A stretch of 64,000 nt of DNA, taken from contig JBMOPC010000131.1 of NCBI GenBank assembly GCA_049323915.1, positions 1-64,000 of the forward strand. The letters are read 5' to 3'. This document shows, piece after piece, positions 1 through 8,604 of the stretch. The first letter of the stretch is position 1; each line of letters begins with the position of its first letter. The notes beneath the pieces are model-generated. The model was not told where the DNA came from and searched no databases. It was given only the letters and a program-made list of their open reading frames with translations. The position numbers were made by a program, and so were the translations under genes. The stretch comes from BRHc4a sp049323915 (lineage in GTDB: Bacteria > Bacillota > Desulfotomaculia > Desulfotomaculales > Desulfocucumaceae).

Positions 1-646
1 TGGCAACAATCAGGCAGGAACTGGCCAGGGATACCGCCCGGCCCAGCCGGCCGCCGGAATTGATGCCGGCGGCCGAATAAAAGCGGACGAAAATCAGCCC
101 CACCAGCACCAGGGTGGCTGCCCCCCCGATTCCGAAGGCCAGTACCAGCCAGAATCCAGACCAGAGATTTCCGGCGCTGAGTGACATTAGTGCCACCGCC
201 AGTGATCCCGGGCAGGGCACCAGCCCATTGCTCACTCCCACCAGAAAGGCCCCGGCGGAGGGGCTGGACGTCCGCCGTCGCGGCGAGCTGTGGCAGCCGC
301 ACCCGCAGCTGCCAAGGTGTTTCCGGGATATTGATCGCCGCAGCATAAATAAGCCGATGGCCGTAATCATAAGGCCTGAAAAAAGTTGAAGATATCTTTC
401 GAACTGGACAGCCGGGACTCCTGATCCTGTTGAGACGGCGCCCGCCGCCGAGTGGAGGGCAAGGGCCAGCAGCATTACCACCACAGTGTGGGTGGCGGCG
501 GCGCTGAACCCCAGCGCCAGAACATCCCTCAGCCTTCCCCCGGAGACTGCAAGATACGCACCCATCAAACCCTTGCCGTGGCCCGGCTCCAGTGAATGCA
601 GGGCGCCAAGCCCCATTGCCGTAAAAAAGGACACAATAATGCTCAT
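1..646 (-). CDS. NicO/RcnA-type nickel-cobalt exporter, partial
   Basis: Open reading frame running off the left edge, so only the N-terminal 215 codons are present. It is a polytopic membrane protein. Near the N-terminus it has the motif LHSLEPGHGK, and further on an ATHT motif and a PCPGSLAV segment, which together are typical of the NicO family of Ni/Co efflux proteins (also called sulfite exporter/HupE-like). A Cys/His-rich stretch (SCGCGCHS) in the cytoplasmic loop could bind metal. The start at 646 follows an AGGAGGAGA ribosome site; an in-frame ATG 24 bases upstream would overlap that site. The gene is divergent from ywlC. Substrate is inferred from family only; the C-terminus is not visible. 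Confidence 0.75.
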   Translation of the reverse strand, partial: MSIIVSFFTAMGLGALHSLEPGHGKGLMGAYLAVSGGRLRDVLALGFSAAATHTVVVMLLALALHSAAGAVSTGSGVPAVQFERYLQLFSGLMITAIGLFMLRRSISRKHLGSCGCGCHSSPRRRTSSPSAGAFLVGVSNGLVPCPGSLAVALMSLSAGNLWSGFWLVLAFGIGGAATLVLVGLIFVRFYSAAGINSGGRLGRAVSLASSCLIVA

Positions 647-759
647 CGCGGGCCGTCTCCTCCTGAACATATCAATTAATGGTATTCCCCGCCGCCTGCC
701 GGTATTCTATAAGCACCATTTTTGTGATATACTACTTTAATACGATGCGGGGTGTAATA

Positions 760-1845
760 ATGGATCCAGGTTACAAGTACACTTATTTATGGCAGGTGGA
801 TAAACAGTGCCCGGACCCGGAAACAATCCGGCAGGCCGGGCTTATTTTACGCCGGGGCGGGCTGGTGGCCTTCCCCACTGAAACAGTTTACGGCCTGGGC
901 GCCAATGCCCTGGACAGTGAGGCGGTGAAAGGCATTTTTACAGCCAAGGGCCGGCCCCAGGACAATCCCCTGATAGTTCATGTGGCGGATTTGGAAGCCG
1001 TTTATGAATACGCCGGGCATGTGCCGCCAATGGCCTGGAGGCTGATGAAGGAGTTCTGGCCGGGCCCGTTTACGTTGATATTGGAGGGGAATGGAAAAAT
1101 ATGCGGTCCTGCCTCGGCGGGCCTTTCCACCATAGCCTTCCGGATGCCTGATCACCCGGTGGCACTGGCACTGATCAGAGAGGCCGGAGTCCCGGTGGCG
1201 GCCCCCAGCGCCAACGTTTCAGGGAGGCCGAGCCCGACCACGGCGGGGCATGTGATATCCGATCTCCAGGGGAAAATAGACGTTATACTGGACGGCGGGG
1301 CGGCCGGAATGGGGGTTGAGTCCACGGTGCTTGACGTAACGGGGGACATTCCGGTAATACTTCGCCCCGGCGGAGTGACACCTGAACAGATCACCCGGGT
1401 AGTGGGGCCTGTTGACCGGGACGCCTCCCTGGAGGACCACGGCGCCGCCCCTGCAAGTCCCCGTTCGCCGGGTATGAAATACAGGCACTATGCGCCAACC
1501 GCTCCGCTTGTATTGGTGGAGGGATGGCACCCGGGGGTTGTGCTGGAGATACAGAGGCTGGCCCGGGAATATGTGCTACAGGGGAAAAAGGTAGGGGTTC
1601 TCTGCAGGTCGGGTAATTGCGGCCAATACCAGGGTGTGGTTGTTATTACGGCCGGCGCTGAGGACGACCACGCCTCGGTGGCTGCGGAACTCTACGGCGC
1701 TCTGCGCAGGTTTGAAGCAACAGGGGTGGATGTGATACTGGCCGAGGGGGTTGAAGATCGGGGGATGGGCATGGCTGTGGCCAACCGCCTGAGAAGGGCT
1801 GCCGGCGGCAGGGTTGTTAAAGTGGACAATTCAGAGGGGGGATAA
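760..1845 (+). CDS. ywlC: L-threonylcarbamoyladenylate synthase (Sua5/YwlC)
   Basis: Makes threonylcarbamoyl-AMP from threonine, bicarbonate and ATP, the first step of the t6A37 tRNA modification, in the cytoplasm. The N-terminal YrdC domain (about residues 20-200) shows GGLVAFPTETVYGLG and later VAAPSANVSGRPSPT, both family hallmarks. A C-terminal Sua5 domain follows (about 230-361), making it the long two-domain form (361 aa). The start at 760 (MDPGY) is chosen because GGGGTG lies just upstream; in-frame starts at 745 and 679 lack a clear site. It heads a ywlC-mntP-ywlE-rpiB-glyA order that matches Bacillus, although repeat-filled DNA separates it from mntP. Confidence 0.93.
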   Translation: MDPGYKYTYLWQVDKQCPDPETIRQAGLILRRGGLVAFPTETVYGLGANALDSEAVKGIFTAKGRPQDNPLIVHVADLEAVYEYAGHVPPMAWRLMKEFWPGPFTLILEGNGKICGPASAGLSTIAFRMPDHPVALALIREAGVPVAAPSANVSGRPSPTTAGHVISDLQGKIDVILDGGAAGMGVESTVLDVTGDIPVILRPGGVTPEQITRVVGPVDRDASLEDHGAAPASPRSPGMKYRHYAPTAPLVLVEGWHPGVVLEIQRLAREYVLQGKKVGVLCRSGNCGQYQGVVVITAGAEDDHASVAAELYGALRRFEATGVDVILAEGVEDRGMGMAVANRLRRAAGGRVVKVDNSEGG

Positions 1846-1857
1846 GTAATTGGTAAT

Positions 1858-2017
1858 AGGTATTAGGTATTAGAGGTATTAGGTATTAGGTAGTGGCTTA
1901 TAGCTAATAACTAATAACCAATAACTAATGACCGATAACCAACAGCCGGTTACCGGCCAATTCTTACGTCCTGAGGATTTGAATTCTGAATTCTGAATTC
2001 TGAGTTCTGATTTCTGA
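1858..2017. repeat. Intergenic heptamer-repeat block A
   Basis: The gap between ywlC and mntP is filled by degenerate 7-bp tandem repeats. First come copies of GGTATTA (about 1858-1895), then the opposite-sense relative CTAATAA (about 1903-1938), so the two could fold back on each other. A separate run of GAATTCT units occupies 1981-2017. I see no coding potential. The same kind of block recurs throughout the window. Confidence 0.8.
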
Positions 2018-2042
2018 TTAATAATACATTCATGGGGGCAAT

Positions 2043-2585
2043 ATGTCGTCTACAACTATTTTTTTACTTGCCGTGGCTTTGGGAACCGACGCTTTTTCCA
2101 TGTGCCTCGGCATTGGAATTGCCGGAGTCAGGCGGATTCAGATGTTCCTTATCAGCGGGACTGTTCTGGTGTTTCACGTATTGATGCCGCTTTTCGGCTG
2201 GTATATTGGACAGCTTGCCGGAGAACTGGTGGGAAGGGCCGCCGGCATTGCCGGGGCGCTGGTGCTTATGTTCCTGGGGGCAAGGATGCTCTGGAATGCC
2301 TACAAAAAAGATGCCGAGGATCCCAAGGTGGCCCTTGTGAACACGTGGGGACTGCTTCTTCTGGCCACCAGTGTAAGCATGGATGCGTTAAGCGTTGGTT
2401 TTACCCTGGGAACATACAAGGTCAACCTTTTGCTGGTGGCGCTTACTTTTGGGATAGTGGCGGGGCTGATGACTTTCGCAGGACTGCTGCTTGGCCGGAT
2501 GCTGGGCCACTGGGTGGGTGAAAGGGCGCAATTGGTGGGAGGACTTATTCTTTTCGGGATCGGAGTTAAGCTGCTTGTTTTCTGA
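2043..2585 (+). CDS. mntP: Putative manganese efflux pump MntP
   Basis: A 180-residue membrane protein with about six predicted helices. It has two related half-repeats, each with an Asp-Ala motif (GTDAFSMCLGIG near the N-terminus and SVSMDALSVG near residue 115), and the C-terminal GGLILFGIGVKLL. These are characteristic of the MntP (DUF204) family of Mn2+ exporters, and the length matches. The start follows GGGGGCAAT. It sits between ywlC and ywlE as in Bacillus (ywlD position). No riboswitch of the yybP-ykoY type was recognised upstream; that space holds heptamer repeats. Confidence 0.9.
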   Translation: MSSTTIFLLAVALGTDAFSMCLGIGIAGVRRIQMFLISGTVLVFHVLMPLFGWYIGQLAGELVGRAAGIAGALVLMFLGARMLWNAYKKDAEDPKVALVNTWGLLLLATSVSMDALSVGFTLGTYKVNLLLVALTFGIVAGLMTFAGLLLGRMLGHWVGERAQLVGGLILFGIGVKLLVF

Positions 2586-2614
2586 TACATTCTCCGGTTT
2601 TTGGGGAGGTTCTT

Positions 2615-3088
2615 ATGAAGGTTCTGTTTGTATGCACGGGAAATACCTGCCGGAGCTGCATGGCCCGGGTTATTGCCGAAAGGGAACTGGCAAGGGCCGG
2701 TCTGGGCGGAGTGGAGGTTTTGTCCGCAGGCACTTTCGCTGTTTCAGGCCGGCCTGCCTCTGAAAATGCGCTGGCGGTGATGGAGGAAATGGGAATGGAC
2801 CTTAAGGGTCACCGTTCTTCTGCCCTTGATAAAAAATTGATTGAAGAGTCCCGCCTGGTTCTCACCATGACCGCAAGGCACAGGCAGACAATCTTGAGTA
2901 TTTGTCCCGGTGCGGCCGCAAAGGTTTTCACCCTGGCCGAATATGCCGGAGCGGCGGGAGATGTGCCCGACCCATTTGGGGGAGGGCCGGACATATACAG
3001 GCGGGTGGCCGACCAGATGGAGGGTATGATCAGGCTGGCGGTGGACAGGCTGGCCAAAGAAAAGAATACAGGAGACAGCAGGTCATAA
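2615..3088 (+). CDS. ywlE: Low-molecular-weight protein arginine/tyrosine phosphatase (YwlE)
   Basis: A 157-residue cytoplasmic phosphatase. The N-terminal P-loop CTGNTCRS carries the nucleophilic Cys and the CX5R arginine. A DPFGG motif near residue 125 supplies the general acid Asp. The Thr within the P-loop is the residue type associated with arginine-phosphatase selectivity in Bacillus YwlE (family knowledge), so removal of phosphate from arginine residues is plausible, but tyrosine phosphatase activity cannot be excluded. Start after GGGGAGG with 29 bases separating it from mntP, so the two are probably co-transcribed. Confidence 0.88.
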   Translation: MKVLFVCTGNTCRSCMARVIAERELARAGLGGVEVLSAGTFAVSGRPASENALAVMEEMGMDLKGHRSSALDKKLIEESRLVLTMTARHRQTILSICPGAAAKVFTLAEYAGAAGDVPDPFGGGPDIYRRVADQMEGMIRLAVDRLAKEKNTGDSRS

Positions 3089-3168
3089 ATTTATTGGAGG
3101 GATACGTAGATTATTGTAGAATTTCTATATGGATTCAGTTATTGAGAACAGTGAAGGGAAGATGAATT

Positions 3169-3621
3169 TTGCGGCTGGCGGTGGCAAGCGATCACGGCGG
3201 GTTCGGCCTCAAGGCCGAAGTGATAAAATACTTTGAGGAAAACGGCATAGAATACAGGGATTTCGGAGCCCATTCCGAGGAATCGGTGGATTACCCGGAC
3301 TTTGCCCTGGCAGTGGCAGAATCGGTGGCATCCGGGCAGTTTGACCTGGGGGTGGTGTGCTGCGGCACAGGCATAGGCGTTTCCATGACAGCCAACAAGG
3401 TGCCCGGTGTAAGGGCAGCCCTCTGCCATGACACTTTTTCCGCCAGGATGGCCCGGGAACATAACGACGCCAATGTGCTCACCATGGGGCAGAGGGTAAT
3501 CGGAACCGGCCTCGCCCTGGAGGTGGTCAGGTCATTTCTGGAGGGAAATTTCCAGGGAGGCAGGCATTCCCGAAGGGTTGCCAAGATGTGTGACGTGGAA
3601 GCCAAGTACTGCGGTAAGTAG
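3169..3621 (+). CDS. rpiB: Ribose-5-phosphate isomerase B
   Basis: Interconverts ribose-5-phosphate and ribulose-5-phosphate in the pentose phosphate pathway. At 150 residues it is typical of RpiB/LacAB. It shows ASDHGGFGLK at the N-terminus, the CCGTGIG active-site loop (about residue 64) with its Cys, and the LTMGQRVIG segment. The start is a TTG preceded by GAAGGGAAG; the nearby ATG at 3162 is in another frame. It follows ywlE by 80 bases and precedes glyA, the same order as ywlF-(ywlG)-glyA in Bacillus. Confidence 0.92.
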   Translation: MRLAVASDHGGFGLKAEVIKYFEENGIEYRDFGAHSEESVDYPDFALAVAESVASGQFDLGVVCCGTGIGVSMTANKVPGVRAALCHDTFSARMAREHNDANVLTMGQRVIGTGLALEVVRSFLEGNFQGGRHSRRVAKMCDVEAKYCGK

Positions 3622-3669
3622 CCGTTGTAACCGAAAAGGCCTATGACAAATGGTTGGGGAGGAGAACCT

Positions 3670-4911
3670 ATGAATTTGAAAAGGACCCTGTCCGAGGCGG
3701 ATCCTGAAATATACAGGGCGATCAACCTTGAGCTTGATCGCCAGCGCAACACTCTTGAGCTGATAGCTTCGGAAAACGTGGTCAGCGCGGCGGTGTTGGA
3801 AGCCCAGGGATCGGTGCTGACAAACAAGTACGCCGAGGGGTATCCCGGCCGCAGATATTACGGCGGCTGTCATTATGTCGATATAGCCGAAGAGGTGGCC
3901 ATCAAGCGGGCCAAGGAGCTTTTCGGAGCCGAATATGTCAATGTTCAGCCCCATTCCGGGGCACAGGCAAATCTTTCGGCATACTTCGCCCTTCTTAAGC
4001 CGGGCGATACAATACTGGGAATGAACCTGTCCCACGGGGGGCACCTTACCCACGGAAGCCCGCTGAACATATCAGGCAAGTATTTTAATATTGCCTTTTA
4101 CGGGGTGGATCAGGAGACCGGGAGAATCAACTACGAAAAGGTGTTCGAGGCGGCCCGCCAGAGCAAGCCAAAGCTTATCGTGGGAGGGGCCAGCGCGTAC
4201 CCCAGGGCCATAGACTTTGACAAGCTCAGGGAAATAGCCGACGAGGTTGGAGCGTACCTGATGGTGGATATGGCCCATATCGCCGGGCTGGTGGCTGCCG
4301 GGCTGCATATGAGCCCGGTTCCATACGCCGACATAGTCACCACCACCACCCACAAGACACTGAGGGGCCCCAGGGGCGGCCTTATACTGAGCGGTGAAAA
4401 GTACGGCCAGGCCATTGACAAGGCGGTGTTCCCGGGAATACAGGGAGGCCCTTTGATGCATGTCATAGCGGCCAAGGCTGTGTCTTTCGGGGAAGCCCTC
4501 CAGCCCGATTTCAAAGAATATCAGAAAAGCATAGTAGTTAATGCCGCAGCCCTGGCGTCCGCGCTTGCGGACCTTGGCTTCAACCTGGTCACGGGCGGCA
4601 CCGACAATCACCTGATGCTGGTGGACCTGAGAAACAAGGGAGTCACCGGCAGGGACGCTGAAAAAATACTGGATGGCGTCGGGGTAACCGTAAATAAAAA
4701 CGCCATTCCTTATGACCCGCAGCCGCCGGCGGTTTCCAGCGGGATCAGGATTGGCACTCCCGCAGTCACCACGCGGGGACTCAGTGAAGATGACATGAAG
4801 ACACTGGCCCTTATAATTCACTACGCCTTAAGCTTCGGCGGCGACAGTAAGTACCTGGACCAGGCCAAGTCCATGTCCGTGGAGCTGTGCGAAAAGCACC
4901 CTATCTACTAG
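3670..4911 (+). CDS. glyA: Serine hydroxymethyltransferase
   Basis: PLP enzyme that converts serine and tetrahydrofolate to glycine and 5,10-methylene-THF, the main entry to one-carbon metabolism. The protein has 413 residues, as expected. It contains LELIASENVVS near the N-terminus, HSGAQAN, and the PLP-lysine motif TTTTHKTLRGPRGG with the Lys at residue 229. The start at 3670 follows GGGGAGGAG at ideal spacing; the longer in-frame reading from 3643 would include that site. It lies 48 bases after rpiB and ends at a heptamer-repeat block. Confidence 0.96.
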   Translation: MNLKRTLSEADPEIYRAINLELDRQRNTLELIASENVVSAAVLEAQGSVLTNKYAEGYPGRRYYGGCHYVDIAEEVAIKRAKELFGAEYVNVQPHSGAQANLSAYFALLKPGDTILGMNLSHGGHLTHGSPLNISGKYFNIAFYGVDQETGRINYEKVFEAARQSKPKLIVGGASAYPRAIDFDKLREIADEVGAYLMVDMAHIAGLVAAGLHMSPVPYADIVTTTTHKTLRGPRGGLILSGEKYGQAIDKAVFPGIQGGPLMHVIAAKAVSFGEALQPDFKEYQKSIVVNAAALASALADLGFNLVTGGTDNHLMLVDLRNKGVTGRDAEKILDGVGVTVNKNAIPYDPQPPAVSSGIRIGTPAVTTRGLSEDDMKTLALIIHYALSFGGDSKYLDQAKSMSVELCEKHPIY

Positions 4912-4919
4912 GATATTAA

Positions 4920-5075
4920 GGAGACAGGAGACAGGAGACAGAATTCAGAATTAATAACTGATTCAATAGCTAATGTAATCAACGCAGCCAACCGCCTGAA
5001 AAATAAAGGTAAATACTTCAGCATAAAACAGGTGCTAGCCATTCTGTCTCCTGGCTCCTGTCTTCTGAATTCTGA
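4920..5075. repeat. Paired heptamer-repeat cassette B
   Basis: Left arm 4920-4954 is GGAGACA three times followed by GAATTCA and GAATTAA. Right arm 5041-5075 is ATTCTGT, CTCCTGG, CTCCTGT, CTTCTGA, ATTCTGA, which is close to the reverse complement of the left arm. The arms enclose about 86 bp of non-coding, AT-richer DNA. Total about 156 bp between glyA and comEB. The RNA could fold into a long hairpin. Confidence 0.85.
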
Positions 5076-5090
5076 CGTAAAGGTGGTCAT

Positions 5091-5537
5091 ATGATCAATA
5101 CAGATCGTCCTTCTTTTGATGAAACATACATGGACGTGGTGGACATCATAGCCCGCCGCTCCACCTGCCTCCGGAAAAAAGTGGGGGCGGTGGTGGTGGT
5201 GGACAGGAGGATACTGTCCCACGGATATAATGGGGTGGTGGCCGGCCAGGAGCACTGCTGCGACACCGGGCAGTGCCTGAAGGACATGGCCGGACGGGAG
5301 GAGTACAAGCCCTGCGTTCATGCCGAGCAGAACGCCATCAGCCTGTGCGCAAAAAGGGGGCTGGCGGTAAAAGGCGCAACCCTTTATGTGAACGCCGACA
5401 TCTGCATGACCTGCGCAAAGCTGATTGTGTCGTGCGAAATGTCCAGGGTTGTGGTCCGGAGGGATTACAAGGGCTCCTCCGAAGGGGTTGAATTCCTGAG
5501 GCGTTACGGGGTGGAAGTGGTGCTGTGGCCTTATTGA
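5091..5537 (+). CDS. comEB: dCMP/cytidine deaminase-family protein (ComEB)
   Basis: Zinc-dependent deaminase of 148 residues; family members convert dCMP to dUMP for thymidylate synthesis. The catalytic HAE motif is in VHAEQNAIS (about residue 80). The two zinc cysteines are in ICMTCAKL (about residues 104-107), with further CCDTGQCL cysteines, as in ComEB/DCTD. The ATG start follows AAAGGTGG. It lies downstream of glyA but is separated from it by the repeat cassette. The dCMP substrate is inferred from family resemblance. Confidence 0.88.
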   Translation: MINTDRPSFDETYMDVVDIIARRSTCLRKKVGAVVVVDRRILSHGYNGVVAGQEHCCDTGQCLKDMAGREEYKPCVHAEQNAISLCAKRGLAVKGATLYVNADICMTCAKLIVSCEMSRVVVRRDYKGSSEGVEFLRRYGVEVVLWPY

Positions 5538-5561
5538 CAATTAATGGGGAGGTAACTTGAA

Positions 5562-6236
5562 TTGGGAGCCGTTTTGTTTGATATTGGTTCCACCCTGGTG
5601 CAGGGGCCGGAGATTTCCCCGGCCAAAATGATAGCCCGGGCGCTGGGCTTTTCCGACTCCGAGAAGGGGCGGGTGGCTGATGTCATAATGTGTAATGCTT
5701 TTGAAGACTCCCTCCAAATGTGCGGCATGCTCAAAAAACACTTTTCAGTGGAGGATTTTCCGGAAGAAAGGATAAGGAAAATATGGCAGGAGCAGGAAGC
5801 CGCTCCCGGAGAGATACCCGGGGCCACCGGCGCAGTCAGGCATATAAAAAAAGCCGGGCTGAAGGTGGGGCTGATATCCGACATCTGGGCGCCTTATTAT
5901 AAAGGATTTGTTTCTGCCTGCCCTGAGCTGATCTCCATGGTTGACTTCTCCGGGCTCAGCTTCCGGGAGGGAAGGCGGAAGCCCTCTGCGGACATTCTCA
6001 AAAAGGCCATGGGGTTCCTTGGGGTTACCCCCCGCTGCACGTGGATGGTGGGGGACACGTATGTAAACGACCTGGCCCCCGCCATGGAGCTGGGAATGCG
6101 CACTGTGTGGGTTCTCAGCCGGCCGGAAAAGGAGCACAGGGCAATGGAGGGAGTATTGAAAGGCCGCCTGCCCCGCCCTGACATAATCATAGACACCGTT
6201 GCCGACCTGTGCCGGATAGATCTGGCGGGCTTTTGA
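5562..6236 (+). CDS. HAD-superfamily hydrolase
   Basis: Haloacid dehalogenase-like phosphatase of 224 residues. Motif I is LFDIGSTL near the N-terminus; the usual second Asp (DxD) is Gly, as in some active DxG phosphatases. Motif II Ser/Thr may be in LISDIW (about 110). Motif III Lys is near KPSADILKKA, and motif IV is VGDTYVNDL (about 165). A helical cap lies between motifs I and II. The TTG start is preceded by GGGGAGGT. It follows comEB by 24 bases and is probably co-transcribed. The substrate is unknown. Confidence 0.8.
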   Translation: MGAVLFDIGSTLVQGPEISPAKMIARALGFSDSEKGRVADVIMCNAFEDSLQMCGMLKKHFSVEDFPEERIRKIWQEQEAAPGEIPGATGAVRHIKKAGLKVGLISDIWAPYYKGFVSACPELISMVDFSGLSFREGRRKPSADILKKAMGFLGVTPRCTWMVGDTYVNDLAPAMELGMRTVWVLSRPEKEHRAMEGVLKGRLPRPDIIIDTVADLCRIDLAGF

Positions 6237-6244
6237 TTTTTATG

Positions 6245-6297
6245 AGCGACTGGCGACTAGAGCTAGCACCCAGCTAGAAGCTAGCAGCTAATACCAG
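6245..6297. repeat. Heptamer-repeat block C
   Basis: Between the HAD gene and the next CDS, 7-bp degenerate units follow each other (GCGACTG, GCGACTA, GAGCTAG, then CTAGAAG, CTAGCAG). There is no coding potential. The block is single, without an obvious facing arm, unlike the paired cassettes. Confidence 0.65.
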
Positions 6298-6312
6298 CGA
6301 AGGGAAATGAAT

Positions 6313-6918
6313 ATGAAAATATTAAGTGTGAAAAGGCATGGCACAGAAGAACTGATCGAGAGGATGCGCCGGGTGAGTATGCTTACCGACCCGGAAGTTT
6401 TTATTTACGGGGAGTCTTTTATTTCTCTTGAGAAAATAAGGGCGGAACTGCTGTCTCCCCCCCAGTCGTACATACTTTCGTCCGAATTGCAAAAGGTCCG
6501 TAATCTGCGCTGGCAGCTCCGGGAGTTCGGGGTGGAGCTTTTCTGCCTGGACGGATATGTGACTGTATACCTTGAGGGCTGCGACGAGCCTGTGGACGTG
6601 CTGCCCCCCGTGGTGGAGGAAGCGGTGGAGATGGACGGCACCGTTCACAATATTATTTGTGACGGAATGCACCGGATATCCCTTGCCAGAATGGAATGGT
6701 GCGTGCCTCAGGTTGTTTTTATAAGGGGCATCCCCAGGGACAAGCCTTATTATGCCTACCCGGTTCCGGGGGGGTGGAGCCAGGTTGTTGTCAGGGAGGA
6801 CCTGCCTGACGGGTTTATAAAAAAATGGCACAGGATCAAGGAGTACAAGACACTCTACCGCAACTTCAACTCGGCCTTCATTAACGTTGGGGGGCCCAGG
6901 GGAAGGTTTGTCAAGTAG
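6313..6918 (+). CDS. Hypothetical protein with ParB/Srx-like DG-HR motif
   Basis: A 201-residue, apparently soluble protein I cannot assign. The centre holds NIICDGMHRISLAR (about residues 113-126), which resembles the DG-x-HR box of ParB/sulfiredoxin-fold domains, so a nucleotide-binding or nuclease-type fold is possible. The C-terminal half is rich in aromatic residues (KPYYAYP, GGW, KWHRIKEYKTLYRNF) and looks well conserved rather than random. ATG at 6313 is preferred because AGGG lies eight bases upstream; ATG at 6307 abuts it. It is isolated between two repeat blocks, downstream of the HAD gene. Confidence 0.6.
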   Translation: MKILSVKRHGTEELIERMRRVSMLTDPEVFIYGESFISLEKIRAELLSPPQSYILSSELQKVRNLRWQLREFGVELFCLDGYVTVYLEGCDEPVDVLPPVVEEAVEMDGTVHNIICDGMHRISLARMEWCVPQVVFIRGIPRDKPYYAYPVPGGWSQVVVREDLPDGFIKKWHRIKEYKTLYRNFNSAFINVGGPRGRFVK

Positions 6919-6951
6919 CTCTAAGCGATAGGCTGTATGCTATAAGCCATT

Positions 6952-7113
6952 GGCTATTAGCTTTTGGCTTTTGGCTATTGGCAATCGGCAATAATCCATG
7001 GTTTTAAATAGAGTCTATCTCCTTGCTTATAAATAATACAGTGTGAGTATTACCAAGCTGTTGACTAACAGTTATTAGCTTACCGCTTATAGCTTATAGC
7101 CAACAGCCAACCC
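6952..7113. repeat. Paired heptamer-repeat cassette D
   Basis: Left arm 6952-6993 runs GGCTATT, AGCTTTT, GGCTTTT, GGCTATT, GGCAATC, GGCAATA. Right arm 7072-7113 runs TTATTAG, CTTACCG, CTTATAG, CTTATAG, CCAACAG, CCAACCC and is roughly the reverse complement. About 78 bp of non-coding DNA lie between. Together with flanking sequence this fills the gap before mnaA; no gene is seen. Confidence 0.8.
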
Positions 7114-7202
7114 AAGCGTGTACATTTTAAACGGAATAAAAAAAGGCCAGGCTGGATAACTTTTAAGGTAGCAGTCTGCCCTGGACCAATAGGAGATGTG
7201 GC

Positions 7203-8351
7203 ATGATAAAAGTTCTGGCAGTCTTCGGCACCAGGCCGGAAGCCATTAAAATGGCGCCGCTGATTAAAGAGCTGAAACGGTGCGGGGACCGTATAAGATG
7301 CCTGGTGGCGGTTACGGCCCAGCACAGGGAAATGCTTGACCAGGTGCTTGACCTTTTTGAAATAACACCTGATTATGATCTTGATATAATGCAGCCGGGA
7401 CAGACGCTGTTTGATATCACAACCAGGTCGCTCAGCGGGCTGAAAGAGGTGCTGGAGGCCGACAAGCCCGATCTCACCCTTGTGCACGGGGATACCGCCA
7501 CCACCTTTGTGGCGGCCCTGGCCTCGTATTATCTCCAGATTCCCGTGGGGCACGTGGAGGCCGGGCTTAGGACCGGCAACAAGTATTCTCCTTTTCCCGA
7601 GGAGATGAACAGGCGCCTTGCCGGAGCCCTGACCGACATTCATTTCGCCCCCACCGGCAAGGCCGGAAAAAACCTTCTTGCCGAGAACGTCAGGGCTGAA
7701 GACATATTCGTTACCGGCAACACGGTGATCGACGCCCTGCTGGCCACCGTTAAAAAAGACTACCGCTTTAACGACCCGGTTTTGGACGGGATTGATTTCG
7801 GCAAGAAAAGGGTTTTGCTGCTTACCACCCACCGCCGTGAGAACCTGGGGGATCCTATGCGGGACATCTACCTGGCATTGAAGGAAATACTGGGGTTGCA
7901 TCCGGATGTGGAGATAGTTTTCCCGGTGCACAAGAACCCTGCGGTGAGAACCGTGGTGTCCGAAGTAATCGGGGGAATGGACCGGGTTCACCTGATCGAG
8001 CCCATGGATTATGACCCCTTTATGAACCTTATGCAGAAATGCTACATGGTGCTGACAGATTCCGGCGGCATACAGGAGGAGGCGCCCTCCCTGGGCAAGC
8101 CGGTACTGGTGCTGCGCAACACCACCGAGCGCCCGGAAGCGGTGGAGGCCGGCACTGTGGCCCTTGTGGGCACCGGCAGGGAGGCCGTTTTTAGAGAAGC
8201 AAACAGGCTTTTAAGCGACCCGGGCCATTACAGGGCGATGGCCGAGGCCGTCAACCCCTATGGTGACGGAAAAGCTTCGAAAAGGATTGTTCAGGCGATA
8301 CTTTACAGGTTTGGGGTGGCGGCTGATCCCCCCGTTGAGTTCCGGCCGTGA
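7203..8351 (+). CDS. mnaA: UDP-N-acetylglucosamine 2-epimerase (non-hydrolysing)
   Basis: Interconverts UDP-GlcNAc and UDP-ManNAc, feeding teichoic-acid-type linkage units and other surface glycans. At 382 residues it is full length. The N-terminal VFGTRPEAIKMAPL, the HVEAGLRTG loop (about 118), LTTHRRENLG (about 210) and TDSGGIQEEAP (about 285) are the diagnostic WecB/MnaA motifs. The start follows AGGAGATGTGGC. The mnaA-then-atp gene order also occurs in Bacillus. ManNAc could also supply the polysaccharide locus further on. Confidence 0.95.
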   Translation: MIKVLAVFGTRPEAIKMAPLIKELKRCGDRIRCLVAVTAQHREMLDQVLDLFEITPDYDLDIMQPGQTLFDITTRSLSGLKEVLEADKPDLTLVHGDTATTFVAALASYYLQIPVGHVEAGLRTGNKYSPFPEEMNRRLAGALTDIHFAPTGKAGKNLLAENVRAEDIFVTGNTVIDALLATVKKDYRFNDPVLDGIDFGKKRVLLLTTHRRENLGDPMRDIYLALKEILGLHPDVEIVFPVHKNPAVRTVVSEVIGGMDRVHLIEPMDYDPFMNLMQKCYMVLTDSGGIQEEAPSLGKPVLVLRNTTERPEAVEAGTVALVGTGREAVFREANRLLSDPGHYRAMAEAVNPYGDGKASKRIVQAILYRFGVAADPPVEFRP

Positions 8352-8604
8352 ACGGGTTAAATCAGGAGGTTTTTGGCGATTCGGCAAAAACCGTGCCAGA
8401 AAACAGCCATTGGGGCGTAAATACTGACCTTTAGGCATGAAAAAAATCATCCCCCGTGAAAAAAGTTTAATGCCGGGTGGAGGAATAATATCGTTTTTGT
8501 AGAACAGTAATTGTGTATAAGGTCTTTAAGAGCCACAGGTATTTGGCATTATATTCCAGCATCCCTGATGACAAATATTACAGAGGGGATAGGGTTGCCA
8601 GTAT
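8352..8604. other. Non-coding leader before the atp operon
   Basis: No convincing ORF or heptamer block is present here. An AT-rich stretch (about 8490-8525) with a TATAAG box probably carries the operon promoter, but no good -35 at the right spacing was found, so I do not mark one. Confidence 0.4.

Noticed and set aside
4981..5040. Possible small gene inside cassette B
   Set aside because: Only about 86 bp between the arms, with stops in all frames and no start-site context.
8490..8525. Promoter of the atp operon
   Set aside because: A TATAAG box is present, but no acceptable -35 at 16-18 bases could be found by eye.
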